Positions 44,787-54,910 of a stretch of 64,000 nt of DNA are shown here, one piece after another; positions within the stretch are counted from its first letter, which is position 1; every line of letters starts with the position of its first letter. Both the position numbers and the translations under genes were made by a program. Source of the stretch: Anaerovorax odorimutans DSM 5092 (GTDB lineage: Bacteria > Bacillota > Clostridia > Peptostreptococcales > Anaerovoracaceae); NCBI RefSeq assembly GCF_000426305.1, contig NZ_KE384518.1, positions 1 through 64,000 on the forward strand, given 5' to 3'. The notes beneath the pieces were generated by a model. The model was not told the origin of the DNA, made no database searches, and saw only the letters and a program-made list of their open reading frames with translations.

Positions 44787-44868
44787 TATCCATTATATTA
44801 TTTTTTGCTTTTTAAATTTAGTGATTCTGAAATAAATTATAGCAAAATTTTTATAGATAAACTCTAAT

Positions 44869-44940
44869 CTATACCTCCACTTTTTCAGCAGGCTCATTCT
44901 CCTTTGAAAAAGCATAAACAGATTTGTCAATAACGATCAT
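44869..44940 (-). pseudogene. N-terminal remnant of acetamidase/formamidase-like gene
   Basis: A 23-codon frame reading MIVIDKSVYAFSKENEPAEK resembles the start of acetamidase/formamidase family proteins, where a Y-x-(F/M)-SKEN-x-P sequence is usual. It has a good ribosome-binding site (GGAAGGAC) but stops at VEV. The following frames show no continuation, so the rest of the gene has been lost. Confidence 0.4.
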
Positions 44941-45048
44941 AATATCCGTCCTTCCTTTTTTCTAAAAAATAATATTAATATTATATATTAAATAATATCA
45001 CGAATCTAATAAAGTACACTTGCCAATTTCTGCAAAATTTGCAATTTA

Positions 45049-45074
45049 AAACAGCTTCCGTCAAAAAGCTGTTT
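45049..45074 (-). terminator. Hairpin after sdaAA
   Basis: AAACAGCTT (45049-45057) pairs AAGCTGTTT (45066-45074) around an 8-nt loop 20 bp after the sdaAA stop. The T-tract is short, so termination may be partial. Confidence 0.6.
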
Positions 45075-45093
45075 CAATAATAAATTTAATTTA

Positions 45094-45966
45094 TTAATAC
45101 TTATCACAAAAGTTTCCAAGCATTTTTCCTGTTTTTGTAGCTGCTATTCCTCCCAGTGCTGTTTCTCTTAGTTCCATAGGAAGCTTTTTCCCTACTCTAT
45201 ACATAGCTTCTATAATTTCATCTGTTGGTATTCTGCATTTCATCCCTGCCAATGCTAAGTCCGCACTTAAAAGGGCATTTACTGCTTGTGAAGCATTTCT
45301 CTGTGCACAGGGAATTTGTACCAATCCACCAATAGGATCGCAAATCAATCCCATAACATTGATTAAAGCAAGTCCACATGCTTCTGCTGCCATTTGCGGC
45401 GTCCCTCCATAGAGTTCCACCGCTCCAGCTGCTGCCATTGCAGCCGCCACACCACATTCAGCTTGGCAACCGCCTTCTGCTCCTGAAACTGTAGCATTTT
45501 TAGTAATAACAGCACCGATACCTGAAGATACTAAAAGCGCTTTTAAAATTTCTTCTTTTGTCTTATTTTTTTCTTCGGCAACAGAGATAATAACTGCCGG
45601 AACAATGCCGCATGAACCAGCAGTAGGCATAGCACATATTTTCCCCATAGAAGCATTTACTTCACTACAAGATAGTGCTCTAGCCATTGCCATATTAATT
45701 AAACTTCCGCAAATGCTTTCACTTTTCTTTATATAATTGTAATGATTAGAAGCTATACCTGCAATTAAATTTCCTTCTGAGTCAGCACTTTCAAATAAAG
45801 CCTTATTTGCTGAATTTACCATTACTTCATATCGTAACCACATATCATCTAAAATTTCTTCTTTATTTCTTTCAGAAAGCTCTATCTCATTTAATAATAT
45901 AATTTCTGATAAAGATTTATTTTCCTTTTCGGTCAAAATAAGCAATTCTTTTATATTGCTGTACAT
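45094..45966 (-). CDS. sdaAA: L-serine dehydratase, iron-sulfur-dependent, alpha subunit
   Basis: Start ATG 45966 (MYSNIKELLIL) has GAGG upstream; the 30-nt longer frame has no better site. The 290-aa protein has the cluster-binding cysteines in PTAGSCGIVPAV, LICDPIGG and VQIPCAQRN. With the beta subunit it deaminates serine to pyruvate through an oxygen-sensitive [4Fe-4S] cluster, typical of amino-acid-fermenting anaerobes. It follows sdaAB by 51 bp. Confidence 0.95.
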   Translation of the reverse strand: MYSNIKELLILTEKENKSLSEIILLNEIELSERNKEEILDDMWLRYEVMVNSANKALFESADSEGNLIAGIASNHYNYIKKSESICGSLINMAMARALSCSEVNASMGKICAMPTAGSCGIVPAVIISVAEEKNKTKEEILKALLVSSGIGAVITKNATVSGAEGGCQAECGVAAAMAAAGAVELYGGTPQMAAEACGLALINVMGLICDPIGGLVQIPCAQRNASQAVNALLSADLALAGMKCRIPTDEIIEAMYRVGKKLPMELRETALGGIAATKTGKMLGNFCDKY

Positions 45967-46017
45967 TTTTTTCCTCTTTTCAATAATATAATTCAAAATT
46001 TTATTATCATTTATTAG

Positions 46018-46680
46018 TTACATATTAATAGTATTTACAGAATAAATATCCCTATTTTGTTCTAATCTATATATAATTTCTTCAGGTATTTTTTCATCCA
46101 GTTCAATTACACATGCTGCATTTTCTTTCTTTTTCATTCTGCTTACTTTCATAGTAGCAATATTAATTTTATATTCAGATAGTATACTCGTAATAAAACT
46201 TATTATACCTTCCTTATCTCTCTGCCTGATAAAAAGAGTTGGATATTCATCTCTGATTTCAGTTTTATATCCATCAATTTGATTAATTGTAATTTCTCCG
46301 CCACCTATTGATGAACCGCAAACAATTCCCAGTTGTTTATCTCCTTTATAAAAGGTTATTTTAACGGAATTTTCATGCATGCCTTCTAAATTAATTTTAT
46401 AAAACTTATATCGGAGATTCCTTTTATCAGCAAGATAAAAGGCATTTATAATATTTTCATCATCCTCCATAAGACCGAGTACACCTGCAACCAAAGCTTT
46501 GTCAGTACCATGTCCTGTTCCTGTTTCAGCAAAAGAAGCATGCAAACCAAAGGTAACATAATCAAATTCATAATTTACAAGCCTACTTGCCGTTCTTGCC
46601 AATCTTACCGCTCCTGCTGTGTGAGAGCTTGAAGGACCAATCATAACAGGTCCTGCGACTTGAAAAATACTTATATTCAT
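46018..46680 (-). CDS. sdaAB: L-serine dehydratase, iron-sulfur-dependent, beta subunit
   Basis: The 220-aa protein has the serine dehydratase beta domain (MIGPSSSHTAGAVRLAR, about residues 12-28) and a C-terminal ACT domain (GIISFITSILSEYKINIATM) that senses serine or related amino acids. It forms the alpha/beta enzyme with the next gene. Confidence 0.95.
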   Translation of the reverse strand: MNISIFQVAGPVMIGPSSSHTAGAVRLARTASRLVNYEFDYVTFGLHASFAETGTGHGTDKALVAGVLGLMEDDENIINAFYLADKRNLRYKFYKINLEGMHENSVKITFYKGDKQLGIVCGSSIGGGEITINQIDGYKTEIRDEYPTLFIRQRDKEGIISFITSILSEYKINIATMKVSRMKKKENAACVIELDEKIPEEIIYRLEQNRDIYSVNTINM

Positions 46681-46781
46681 CCTTCCATCCTTTTAACATA
46701 ATCTTAATGCAATTACAGTAACTATAAATGCAATTAGCAGCCTTACTGCTGAAACAAATACTGACTCTAATAATTATAAGG

Positions 46782-48176
46782 TTAAAACTCTGCTGTCTTA
46801 GGTGTACGAGGGAATGGTAATACATCTCTAATATTACTCATACCTGTAATATACATGATAATTCTTTCAAAACCAAGACCATACCCTGCATGCTTTACAC
46901 CACCGTATTTTCTTAAATCTAAATACCACCAGTAATCTTCTTCTCTCAAGCCTAATTCTTTAATACGGTCAACAAGTCTTTCATAACGTTCTTCTCTTTG
47001 ACTTCCTCCGATAATCTCACCTACTCCCGGTACAAGAAGATCCATTGCGGCAACAGTATTATTATCTTCGTTCATTCTCATATAAAAAGCTTTGATCTCT
47101 TTTGGATAATCTGTTACAAATACAGGTTTTTTGAATATTTCTTCAGTAATATATCTTTCATGCTCTGTCTGCAAATCAATACCCCATTCCACAGGATATT
47201 GGAAATCATGATTAGACTTTTTAAGCAAATCTACCGCTTCAGTATATGTTATCTTTGCAAAATCTGAATTTACAATATTATTTAATCTGTCTAATAATCC
47301 TTTGTCTATAAAACTGTTAAAGAATTTCATTTCCTCATGGGCATTTTCTAAGATATAATTAATAATATATTTAATCATGCTTTCTGCAAGTTCCATATTA
47401 TCATTTAGATCAGCAAATGCCACTTCCGGTTCTATCATCCAAAACTCCGATGCATGTCTTGCAGTATTTGAATTTTCAGCTCTGAAAGTAGGTCCAAAGG
47501 TATATACATTTCTAAAAGCCAAGGCAAAAGTCTCAGCTTCAAGCTGCCCACTAACTGTAAGGCTTGTCTCTTTGCCAAAAAAATCTTCACTATAATCAAT
47601 ACTGCCATCTTTTGTTTTAGGTAAATTATTCAAATCTAAAGTTGTTATGCGAAACATCTCTCCTGCACCTTCGCAGTCACTTCCCGTAACTATAGGCGTG
47701 TGTACGTAAACAAAATTATTCTCCTGAAAAAATTGATGAATAGCATAAGCAGCTAATGAACGTACTCTGAATACTGCTGAGAAAGTATTACTCCTTGGTC
47801 TTAAATGTGCAATTTCTCTTAAAAATTCTAAACTATGTCTCTTTTTTTGAAGTGGATAATCCGCAGTTGATCCAGCTTCTACAATAATCTCTTTTGCTTT
47901 TATTTCGAATGGTTGTTTTGCTTCAGGAGTTAATGTCAGCACACCTCTTACACATAAAGCTGCAGCAATAGGTGCTTTGGAAATTTCCTCGAAGTTTTCT
48001 ATAAATTCACTTTCATAAACTATTTGAACGGATTTAAAATAGCTACCATCATTTAACTCTATAAATCCAAACTTATTTGAGCTTCTGTTGGTTCTTATCC
48101 ATCCTCTCACAATTACTTCTTTTTCTTTATAAGATTCTGTGTTTTTGTATAATGCTCTCAACTGAATATCTTTCAT
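46782..48176 (-). CDS. asnS: Asparaginyl-tRNA synthetase
   Basis: The 464-aa class II synthetase has an N-terminal OB anticodon-binding fold ([20 protein letters not shown], about 21-40) and motif 2 ([21 protein letters not shown]) and motif 3 ([12 protein letters not shown]). The Asn rather than Asp type is supported by the overall match to bacterial AsnS. No T-box leader is seen in the 67 bp before it. Confidence 0.96.
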   Translation of the reverse strand: MKDIQLRALYKNTESYKEKEVIVRGWIRTNRSSNKFGFIELNDGSYFKSVQIVYESEFIENFEEISKAPIAAALCVRGVLTLTPEAKQPFEIKAKEIIVEAGSTADYPLQKKRHSLEFLREIAHLRPRSNTFSAVFRVRSLAAYAIHQFFQENNFVYVHTPIVTGSDCEGAGEMFRITTLDLNNLPKTKDGSIDYSEDFFGKETSLTVSGQLEAETFALAFRNVYTFGPTFRAENSNTARHASEFWMIEPEVAFADLNDNMELAESMIKYIINYILENAHEEMKFFNSFIDKGLLDRLNNIVNSDFAKITYTEAVDLLKKSNHDFQYPVEWGIDLQTEHERYITEEIFKKPVFVTDYPKEIKAFYMRMNEDNNTVAAMDLLVPGVGEIIGGSQREERYERLVDRIKELGLREEDYWWYLDLRKYGGVKHAGYGLGFERIIMYITGMSNIRDVLPFPRTPKTAEF

Positions 48177-48197
48177 AACTTTTCTCCTGTTTAGGAA

Positions 48198-48227
48198 AAG
48201 AAGTTTGCCTTATGGCAAACTCTTCTT
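48198..48227 (-). terminator. Hairpin between lysS and asnS
   Basis: GTTTGCC (48203-48209) pairs GGCAAAC (48214-48220) over a TTAT loop, extended by AAGAAG/CTTCTT past a 2-nt bulge. A short T-rich run follows on the minus strand. It is a likely but modest terminator of lysS. Confidence 0.55.
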
Positions 48228-48243
48228 ATCCTTTATATACATT

Positions 48244-49794
48244 TTATTTTTCTAATGGTTTCATTGTTGGGAATAAAATAACATCTCTTATGGACGGAGC
48301 ATCTGTGATAAGCATAATAACTCTATCAATACCAATCCCAAGACCGCCGGTGGGAGGAAGTCCTACTTCAAGAGCGTTTACAAAATCTAAATCCATTGGA
48401 TGCGCTTCATCGTCTGTTCCATCATCAAGCTGACTCTGTTGTTCCTTAAACCTTTCAAATTGGTCAATCGGATCATTTAACTCAGAAAACGCATTTGCAA
48501 TTTCCCAGCAATTTATATAAGCTTCAAATCTTCTTGTAATTCTAGGATCCTTAGGATCTCTCTTCGCTAATGGTGAAATTTCAACTGGATGTCCTGTAAC
48601 AAATACTGGCCCATCAAGATATCCCGGTACATCTTCACAAAATTCTTCAAACATTTCTGCTAAGATCTTACCTCTTGTCATATCTTTAACTTCGTCCTTG
48701 TCCATCCCTTGTTTAATTGCTGCTGCCCTTGCTTCTTCATCTGTTACAATAGTTGCAAAATCTACACTTGTAATTTCTTTTATAGCATCAGCCATATCTA
48801 ATCTTCTCCAAGGTGGAGTTAGGTCAAATGTCTTTCCTTGGTATTCAATAACCATGCTTCCAGTTGCAGCTAAAGCTGCCTTTGAAACGACCTGCTCAGT
48901 AACCTCCATCATAGTCTCCATATCAGCATAAGCCATATAACATTCCATGGAAGTAAACTCAGGATTATGGTTTCTATCCATTCCCTCGTTTCTGAACATC
49001 TTGCCCATTTCATATACTCTGTCAAGACCTCCAACAATTAATCTCTTCAAAAACAATTCGTTAGAAATACGCAACTTCATATCTATGTCAAGAGTATTGT
49101 GATGAGTATCAAAAGGTCGAGCATTTGCTCCACCAGCAATGGTTGTCAAAATAGGTGTATCTACTTCAAGATATCCATAATCAGTTTCAAGAACACCCTT
49201 TATTGCGTGAATAATCTTTGAACGCTGTACAAAAGTATTTTTTACTTCGGGATTTACAATAAGGTCAACATATCTTTGACGATATCTCTGATCCTGATCT
49301 TTTAGACCTTGAAATTTATTAGGAAGAATCTGCAATGATTTAGATAATAATTTAATTTCAGAAGCTTTTATGGAAATCTCTCCATGTCTTGTTTTAAATA
49401 TTTGTCCCTTTAAACCTATAATATCCCCAATATCATAAGTTTTAAACACTTCATATTCTTCAGGTGTAATAGCATCTTGTCTTACATATACTTGAATTCT
49501 ACCTTGCTTATCTTGAATATCAATAAATGATGCTTTTCCCATGTGGCGGTTTGCCATAATTCTGCCAGCACAAGAAACGGATTTTCCTTCCATTTCTTCA
49601 AAATTGTTTTTAATATCCATGCTGTAAGCATCTACGTCCCATGTTTCTTCCGTAAAAGGATTTCTTCCCATATCCTGAAGTTTTTTTAGCTTATCACGTC
49701 TGACTTGTCTAAGCTCATTTAGACTCTCTTCTGTAATTTCCGCTTCAGATTCTATTAAATTATCATTCGCCTTATTCTTTTCTTCTGTACTCAT
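48244..49794 (-). CDS. lysS: Lysyl-tRNA synthetase, class II
   Basis: The 516-aa enzyme has the OB-fold domain (about residues 70-160) and the class II catalytic motifs, motif 2 FRNEGMDRNHNPEFT and motif 3 GLGIGIDRVIML. It lies 45 bp after greA, the greA-lysS pairing common in Firmicutes. Confidence 0.97.
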   Translation of the reverse strand: MSTEEKNKANDNLIESEAEITEESLNELRQVRRDKLKKLQDMGRNPFTEETWDVDAYSMDIKNNFEEMEGKSVSCAGRIMANRHMGKASFIDIQDKQGRIQVYVRQDAITPEEYEVFKTYDIGDIIGLKGQIFKTRHGEISIKASEIKLLSKSLQILPNKFQGLKDQDQRYRQRYVDLIVNPEVKNTFVQRSKIIHAIKGVLETDYGYLEVDTPILTTIAGGANARPFDTHHNTLDIDMKLRISNELFLKRLIVGGLDRVYEMGKMFRNEGMDRNHNPEFTSMECYMAYADMETMMEVTEQVVSKAALAATGSMVIEYQGKTFDLTPPWRRLDMADAIKEITSVDFATIVTDEEARAAAIKQGMDKDEVKDMTRGKILAEMFEEFCEDVPGYLDGPVFVTGHPVEISPLAKRDPKDPRITRRFEAYINCWEIANAFSELNDPIDQFERFKEQQSQLDDGTDDEAHPMDLDFVNALEVGLPPTGGLGIGIDRVIMLITDAPSIRDVILFPTMKPLEK

Positions 49795-49839
49795 TATCTA
49801 TCCTCTTTTCTTGAACACTGAATAATCTTATATTATTTT

Positions 49840-50313
49840 TTATACTAAAATGTTCAGTACTTCATATTTTACAATTCCATCGGGAACTTGAATTTCCGCA
49901 ACTTCTCCAATTTTTTTACCAAGCAAACCAGATCCAACCGCTGATTCATTTGAGATTTTGCCTTCATAAGGATCCGCTTCTGTAGAACCTACAATAGTTA
50001 TTTCCATTTCCTCATTAGAATCTAGTTCTTTAACCTTAACTTTTAGCCCTATTCCTACTATATCTTTACGCTGATTTTTTTCATCTATAATTCTTGCTTT
50101 ACGTATCATATTTTCAAGCTTGTTGATTCTTTCTTCTAATTCAGCCTGTTCATTTTTAGCCGAATCATACTCGGAATTTTCCGATAAGTCTCCGTATGAT
50201 ATTGCTTCCTTTAATCTTTCAGCAACTTCTTTTCTTCTAACTGAAACTAATTCCTCATGCTCTTCAACAACTTTTTCATATCCCTCTTTGGTTAACAGTA
50301 TTTCCTCTGCCAT
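49840..50313 (-). CDS. greA: Transcription elongation factor GreA
   Basis: The 157-aa protein has the N-terminal coiled coil with the acidic tip region (YGDLSENSEYDSAKNEQ, about residues 41-57) and the C-terminal FKBP-like domain. GreA rescues backtracked RNA polymerase by transcript cleavage. Confidence 0.97.
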   Translation of the reverse strand: MAEEILLTKEGYEKVVEEHEELVSVRRKEVAERLKEAISYGDLSENSEYDSAKNEQAELEERINKLENMIRKARIIDEKNQRKDIVGIGLKVKVKELDSNEEMEITIVGSTEADPYEGKISNESAVGSGLLGKKIGEVAEIQVPDGIVKYEVLNILV

Positions 50314-50432
50314 ATCTCTATCTCCTTTATTGATTACCTTAAATTTTAAGATTATATTGTGCGCTCATATTCGCAATATTATAAACTATTATGTCTAAAA
50401 AGTCAAGAAATCCCAATTGTTTTAGATTGTTA

Positions 50433-51398
50433 TTATCTCACACAATTAATAGTTTTCATCAGCAAATCAGCGTCATTAATATTATTAACTTTTCTTCTTA
50501 TTTCAGCGGCTCCATGTACACCCTTTAAATACCAGCCAATGTGTTTGCGCATTTCCCTCACTGCGGCATATTCCCCTTTTTCTTTAAGTAAGTAATCAAA
50601 ATGCTTATTTATTATATTTAATTTTTCTTCTAATGTAGGCTCCTTAGATATTTCATCACCATTCCAAAGAGCTAATGCTTCTTTAAAAATCCAAGGATTT
50701 CCCATTGCGCCTCTTGCAATCATAACAAAGTCACAATTAGTTTCTTTCATCATATCCAAAGCATTTTGACCATTAAACACATCTCCGTTTCCTATAACAG
50801 GAATTTTTATTGCCTTTTTTACATTTGAAATAACAGACCAGTCTGCTTTTCCATTATAAAACTGTTCTCTTGTGCGTCCATGTACACAAACAGCAGATGC
50901 ACCTGCTGCTTCTATAGCCTTTGCAGTTTCCACTGCATTAATACTTTTTTCATCCCATCCAATTCTTATCTTTGCTGTAACAGGTTTTTCTGCATTTAAA
51001 ACTACCGCTTTTACTATTTCATACACCTTATCTATTGACTTTAATAAGGCTGAGCCTTCACCGTTTTTAACTACTTTAGGCACAGGGCAGCCCATGTTAA
51101 TATCAAGAAGACAATTATCTTTTTTTGCTAAGGTTTTAGCAGTATAAGCCATAATTTCTGGTTCTGATCCAAAAATTTGGTATGCTACAGGTTTTTCATC
51201 TTCATATATTTTTAACAATCTTTCTGTATTTTTGTCATTATAATATAATCCTTTTCCGCTTACCATTTCCGAATATACCAATGCAGCCCCTTGTTGTTTG
51301 CAAATTCTTCGAAAAGGCGCATCGGTAACTCCTGCTAACGGAGCTAATAAAAATGGGCTTTCAATTTTAATATTGCCAATCTGTAATTTATTTTTCAT
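50433..51398 (-). CDS. dus: tRNA-dihydrouridine synthase (DusB type)
   Basis: The 321-aa flavoenzyme has the FMN-binding TIM barrel (LAPLAGVTDAPFR near residue 18), catalytic Cys104 in MGCPVPKVVKNGEGSALL, and GNGDVF. It reduces uridine in tRNA. It is 18 bp after coaX, as in the Bacillus coaX-dusB-lysS region. Confidence 0.95.
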   Translation of the reverse strand: MKNKLQIGNIKIESPFLLAPLAGVTDAPFRRICKQQGAALVYSEMVSGKGLYYNDKNTERLLKIYEDEKPVAYQIFGSEPEIMAYTAKTLAKKDNCLLDINMGCPVPKVVKNGEGSALLKSIDKVYEIVKAVVLNAEKPVTAKIRIGWDEKSINAVETAKAIEAAGASAVCVHGRTREQFYNGKADWSVISNVKKAIKIPVIGNGDVFNGQNALDMMKETNCDFVMIARGAMGNPWIFKEALALWNGDEISKEPTLEEKLNIINKHFDYLLKEKGEYAAVREMRKHIGWYLKGVHGAAEIRRKVNNINDADLLMKTINCVR

Positions 51399-51416
51399 CT
51401 TAATCCTTTATTTTAT

Positions 51417-52226
51417 TTATGCCTTATCACATTTATGTCCATGAAATTTATTCTTTTCATAAATTAATCTTAAACCTTCTAAAGTAAGAAGCTTGTCCAC
51501 GTGGTCAATACAGTCAATGCCGGATTCTATAAGAGTTGCAAGACCTCCTGTAGCTACTACTGTTGGTGTTTTCCCTGAAGGACAAGCCTTTTCTAATTCT
51601 TTTTTCATTTTTTTTACAATATAATCTACCATACCCATATGTCCGTAAACCAGTCCTGACTGCATACTTTCTATTGTATTTCTGCAAATAGTATGTCCCG
51701 GCTCTTCTAATTCAACTTTTGGTAGTTTAGCTGTTTTTTCAAATAAAGCATCTGATGAAATTTTAATCCCCGGCGAAATTGTGCCACCTAGATATTCGGC
51801 CTTTTCAGTTACCGCACAAAAAGTAGTTGCCGTACCAAAATCAACTAACACTAAAGGACCACCATATTTTGCAAGTGCCGCAACTGCATTTACAATTCTG
51901 TCAGCACCTACTTGTTTTGGATTATCATATTTAATAATAAGACCGGTTTTTACACCAGGACCCACAACTATAGCTCTTTTTTTAAAATATTTCATAGATA
52001 AATGCTGTAATGTGAAAAGAACTGACGGAACAACCGTTGAGACTATTACATCTTTTACCTCTTTGGTCTTTAATCCTTCATAAGCAAAAAGTTGATTTAT
52101 AATCATACCATATTCATCAGCACTTTTATTGTTGTCTGTTTCCATTCTCCAGTTTTGAATCAATTTGCCGTCTTTAAAGACTCCTAAAACTATGTTGGTA
52201 TTTCCAACGTCGAATGCAAGTAACAT
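51417..52226 (-). CDS. coaX: Type III pantothenate kinase
   Basis: The 269-aa protein has the ASKHA phosphate motif DVGNTN (residues 5-10), [20 protein letters not shown] and GGTISPG. It performs the first step of coenzyme A synthesis and is not feedback-inhibited like CoaA. A terminator hairpin separates it from the decarboxylase genes upstream. Confidence 0.96.
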   Translation of the reverse strand: MLLAFDVGNTNIVLGVFKDGKLIQNWRMETDNNKSADEYGMIINQLFAYEGLKTKEVKDVIVSTVVPSVLFTLQHLSMKYFKKRAIVVGPGVKTGLIIKYDNPKQVGADRIVNAVAALAKYGGPLVLVDFGTATTFCAVTEKAEYLGGTISPGIKISSDALFEKTAKLPKVELEEPGHTICRNTIESMQSGLVYGHMGMVDYIVKKMKKELEKACPSGKTPTVVATGGLATLIESGIDCIDHVDKLLTLEGLRLIYEKNKFHGHKCDKA

Positions 52227-52273
52227 ATATGTTCTCCCTTCAGTTGTTCAAATTTGCTACTTTATTATAAATG

Positions 52274-52302
52274 AAACCCTGCATCATTGCAATGCAGGGT
52301 TT
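52274..52302. terminator. Hairpin between decarboxylase genes and coaX
   Basis: AAACCCTGCAT (52274-52284) pairs perfectly with ATGCAGGGTTT (52292-52302) around a 7-nt loop. The T-tract is modest on both strands. It probably ends the decarboxylase transcript. Confidence 0.65.
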
Positions 52303-52323
52303 TATTTAATAACATATCATTTA

Positions 52324-52734
52324 CTATTTTAATGAAATTAATACATCGCCGGCGTTTACAGCTGCACCCTTTGTAACTTGTATTGTATCTACAGTACCTG
52401 CTGCAGGTGCTGCTATTTCATTTTCCATCTTCATTGCTTCTAAAATTAACAGCACTTGTCCTTCTGTTACTGTATCTCCCACGTTAACTTTAATATCTAA
52501 AACTGTTCCAGGCATTGGACAATCTACAGTTTGTGCACCTGCAGACGGAGCTGCTGCAGGAGCCTTTTTCGCTGGAGCTGGCGCAGGCGCAGGAGCTGCT
52601 GCCTTAGCTGGAGCTGCTGCAGGAGTCTGTGCCGGAGCTGCTGCAGGAGTCTGTGTTGCTGCTGAACCAGTTCCTAATTCTTCTACTTCTACTGCATATG
52701 CAGTACCGTTAACAACAATGTTATATTTTTTCAT
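52324..52734 (-). CDS. Biotin carboxyl carrier subunit of acyl-CoA decarboxylase
   Basis: Start ATG 52734 (MKKYNIVVNG) has GGAGG 8 nt upstream. The 136-aa protein has a short N-terminal domain, an Ala/Pro/Lys flexible linker (about residues 30-70) and a C-terminal biotinyl domain with the EAMKMENEI attachment lysine. It carries CO2 between the carboxyltransferase and a membrane decarboxylase. Confidence 0.93.
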   Translation of the reverse strand: MKKYNIVVNGTAYAVEVEELGTGSAATQTPAAAPAQTPAAAPAKAAAPAPAPAPAKKAPAAAPSAGAQTVDCPMPGTVLDIKVNVGDTVTEGQVLLILEAMKMENEIAAPAAGTVDTIQVTKGAAVNAGDVLISLK

Positions 52735-52753
52735 ATATTCGTCCTCCAATTAA

Positions 52754-53200
52754 TTAAAATTTTCTGCTCTCTATGCAATCTATACCTCCAGCTTTAGCCC
52801 AAACTGGCGGATTACCTGCAATTCTATTAATTTTTCTTATAACTAAATTATTTTTAAAATCACTGCCTTCACTTGCTGCAATAGCTGCCATTATAACAGC
52901 CACAAGCTCTGGATTTTCACCCTTAATATCACTTTTGTTTTCTAAATCAGCAGTATTTGTTGAAGCCTTCGCTTCAGCTACTGCTTGAGCTGATGTAAGA
53001 TTAACAGTCTCAGGTTTTTTTTGCAAGCTGTCTAAAATTTTAGTCATAATAGCTATCATTGCCCATAAAAGAATAAGTACTATGAATGTAATACCCATTC
53101 CCATAATAGTAGTGATTAATGCAGCAACAGCCTTATCTCCGTTACTAAGCTGATCAAAAAGTGTAGGATCTGCAAATTTTTGCATTAAACTAAGTTCCAT
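52754..53200 (-). CDS. OadG-type small membrane subunit of sodium-pump decarboxylase
   Basis: The 148-aa protein has one membrane helix (ALITTIMGMGITFIVLILLWAMIAI, about residues 27-51), a charged linker and the OadG-like C-terminus (PELVAVIMAAIAA, then VIRKINRIAGNPPVWAKAG). It would tether the carboxyltransferase and biotin carrier to the membrane pump. It is 17 bp after the carboxyltransferase gene. Confidence 0.88.
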   Translation of the reverse strand: MELSLMQKFADPTLFDQLSNGDKAVAALITTIMGMGITFIVLILLWAMIAIMTKILDSLQKKPETVNLTSAQAVAEAKASTNTADLENKSDIKGENPELVAVIMAAIAASEGSDFKNNLVIRKINRIAGNPPVWAKAGGIDCIESRKF

Positions 53201-53217
53201 ATGCCAAACCTTCCTTT

Positions 53218-54759
53218 CTACAGAGGAATATTACCATGCTTCTTAGCAGGCAATGACTGTCTCTTTGATGCCAGCATATCAAATCCGCTGATAATTCTCT
53301 GCCTTGCCGTCTGAGGTTCAATAATATCATCAACATAACCCATTTCCGCTGCTCTGTATGGATTATTAAACTTTTCTTCGTACTCTGCAACTTTTTCCTG
53401 CCTCTTGGCAATTGGATCATCTGCATTCTTAATATCTTTTCTAAATACAATATTGGCTGCACCTTCTGCACCCATTACTGCAATTTGGGCAGTAGGCCAA
53501 GCCATAACAAGATCTGCCCCTAATTCCTTATTACACATACCAATATAAGCTCCGCCATATGCTTTCCTTAAAATCATTGTAATTTTAGGAACAGTAGCTT
53601 CGCAATAAGCATAAAGCATCTTTGCTCCATGTCTTATAATACCACCGGTTTCCTGATCTACACCAGGTAAAAACCCTGGTACGTCTTCTATAGTTAAAAG
53701 AGGAATATTAAAAGCATCACATCTTCTTATAAATCTGGCTGCCTTATCTGAAGCGTTTATATCCAGACATCCTGCGGCAAATTTAGGCTGGTTAGCTATT
53801 ACTCCCACTGTAGAACCATCCATTCTAATAAAACATGTAATCATATTCTTCGCATAATGAGGCATTACATCATAAAATACGCCGTTATCAGCAATTTTTT
53901 TAATAACATCATACATGTCATAAGCTTTATTTGGATTTTCCGGAATAATTTCATCGAACTCGGGGATGAGTCTGTTAGCATCATCATCTGTAGCATAAAC
54001 AGGTGCGGTTTCCAAGTTATTTGAAGGCATGTAGCTTAAAAGTTCTCTTACTTGCGCAAGAGTTTCTTCATCATCTTTACCTATAAAGTGTGCAACTCCA
54101 CTCTGTGAATTATGTGTCATTGCTCCGCCGAGTTTCTCTGCTGAAATATCTTCTCCTGTTACTGTTTTTATAACCTGCGGTCCTGTAATAAACATTTGGC
54201 TTGTTTTATCAACCATAAAAATGAAATCTGTAATAGCCGGTGAATATACTGCACCGCCTGCACAAGGTCCCATTATAACTGAAATCTGTGGAATAACGCC
54301 AGATGAAATAGTATTGTTGTAAAAAATCTTTCCAAATCCGGAAAGAGCATTTACACCCTCTTGGATTCTAGCACCACCGGAATCGTTAAGTCCAACTATA
54401 GGGGCCCCCATTTTAAGTGCCATTTCCTGAGCCTTTACAATTTTTTCTGCATGATATTCACCAAGAGACCCTCCTAGAACAGTAAAGTCCTGAGCATAAG
54501 CAAATACCAATCTTCCATCAACAGTACCATATCCGGTTACCACACCATCTCCCGGTGCTTTTTTATCAGCCATATCAAAATTATGACATCTGTGAGATAC
54601 GAACACATCCATTTCCACAAAGCTGCCTTCATCGAAAAGAATATTAATTCTTTCTCTTGCAGTCAATTTGCCCTGTGCATGCTGAGCTTCAATTCTCTTT
54701 TCACCTCCGCCAAGAGCAATAGCTGCTTTTCTTTCACGAAGATCTTCAAGCTTGTTCAT
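53218..54759 (-). CDS. mmdA: Acyl-CoA carboxyltransferase, methylmalonyl-CoA decarboxylase alpha type
   Basis: The 513-aa protein has the two crotonase-like halves of acyl-CoA carboxyltransferases (GGSLGEYHAEKI and GGARIQEGVNAL; later GFLPGVDQE and KAYGGAYIGMCNK). Length and neighbours fit the alpha subunit of methylmalonyl-CoA decarboxylase; the related propionyl-CoA carboxylase beta chain is the main alternative. It would move CO2 from (methyl)malonyl-CoA to biotin. A membrane beta subunit gene is not adjacent. Confidence 0.88.
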   Translation of the reverse strand: MNKLEDLRERKAAIALGGGEKRIEAQHAQGKLTARERINILFDEGSFVEMDVFVSHRCHNFDMADKKAPGDGVVTGYGTVDGRLVFAYAQDFTVLGGSLGEYHAEKIVKAQEMALKMGAPIVGLNDSGGARIQEGVNALSGFGKIFYNNTISSGVIPQISVIMGPCAGGAVYSPAITDFIFMVDKTSQMFITGPQVIKTVTGEDISAEKLGGAMTHNSQSGVAHFIGKDDEETLAQVRELLSYMPSNNLETAPVYATDDDANRLIPEFDEIIPENPNKAYDMYDVIKKIADNGVFYDVMPHYAKNMITCFIRMDGSTVGVIANQPKFAAGCLDINASDKAARFIRRCDAFNIPLLTIEDVPGFLPGVDQETGGIIRHGAKMLYAYCEATVPKITMILRKAYGGAYIGMCNKELGADLVMAWPTAQIAVMGAEGAANIVFRKDIKNADDPIAKRQEKVAEYEEKFNNPYRAAEMGYVDDIIEPQTARQRIISGFDMLASKRQSLPAKKHGNIPL

Positions 54760-54910
54760 ACATTATTCCTCCTATAATTAAATTTGCATATTATATCGAT
54801 TTATTTATCTTTATCGCCTTACTCTTATGAACATATAAATTCATTAAAATATACCAACCTTAATATAACTTAAATATTGTGAAATTTCAATAAAATTTCC
54901 CTTGTATACA

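Noticed and set aside
48177-48243. T-box leader before asnS
   Set aside because: The gap is only 67 bp and is filled by a terminator-like hairpin; there is no T-box sequence.
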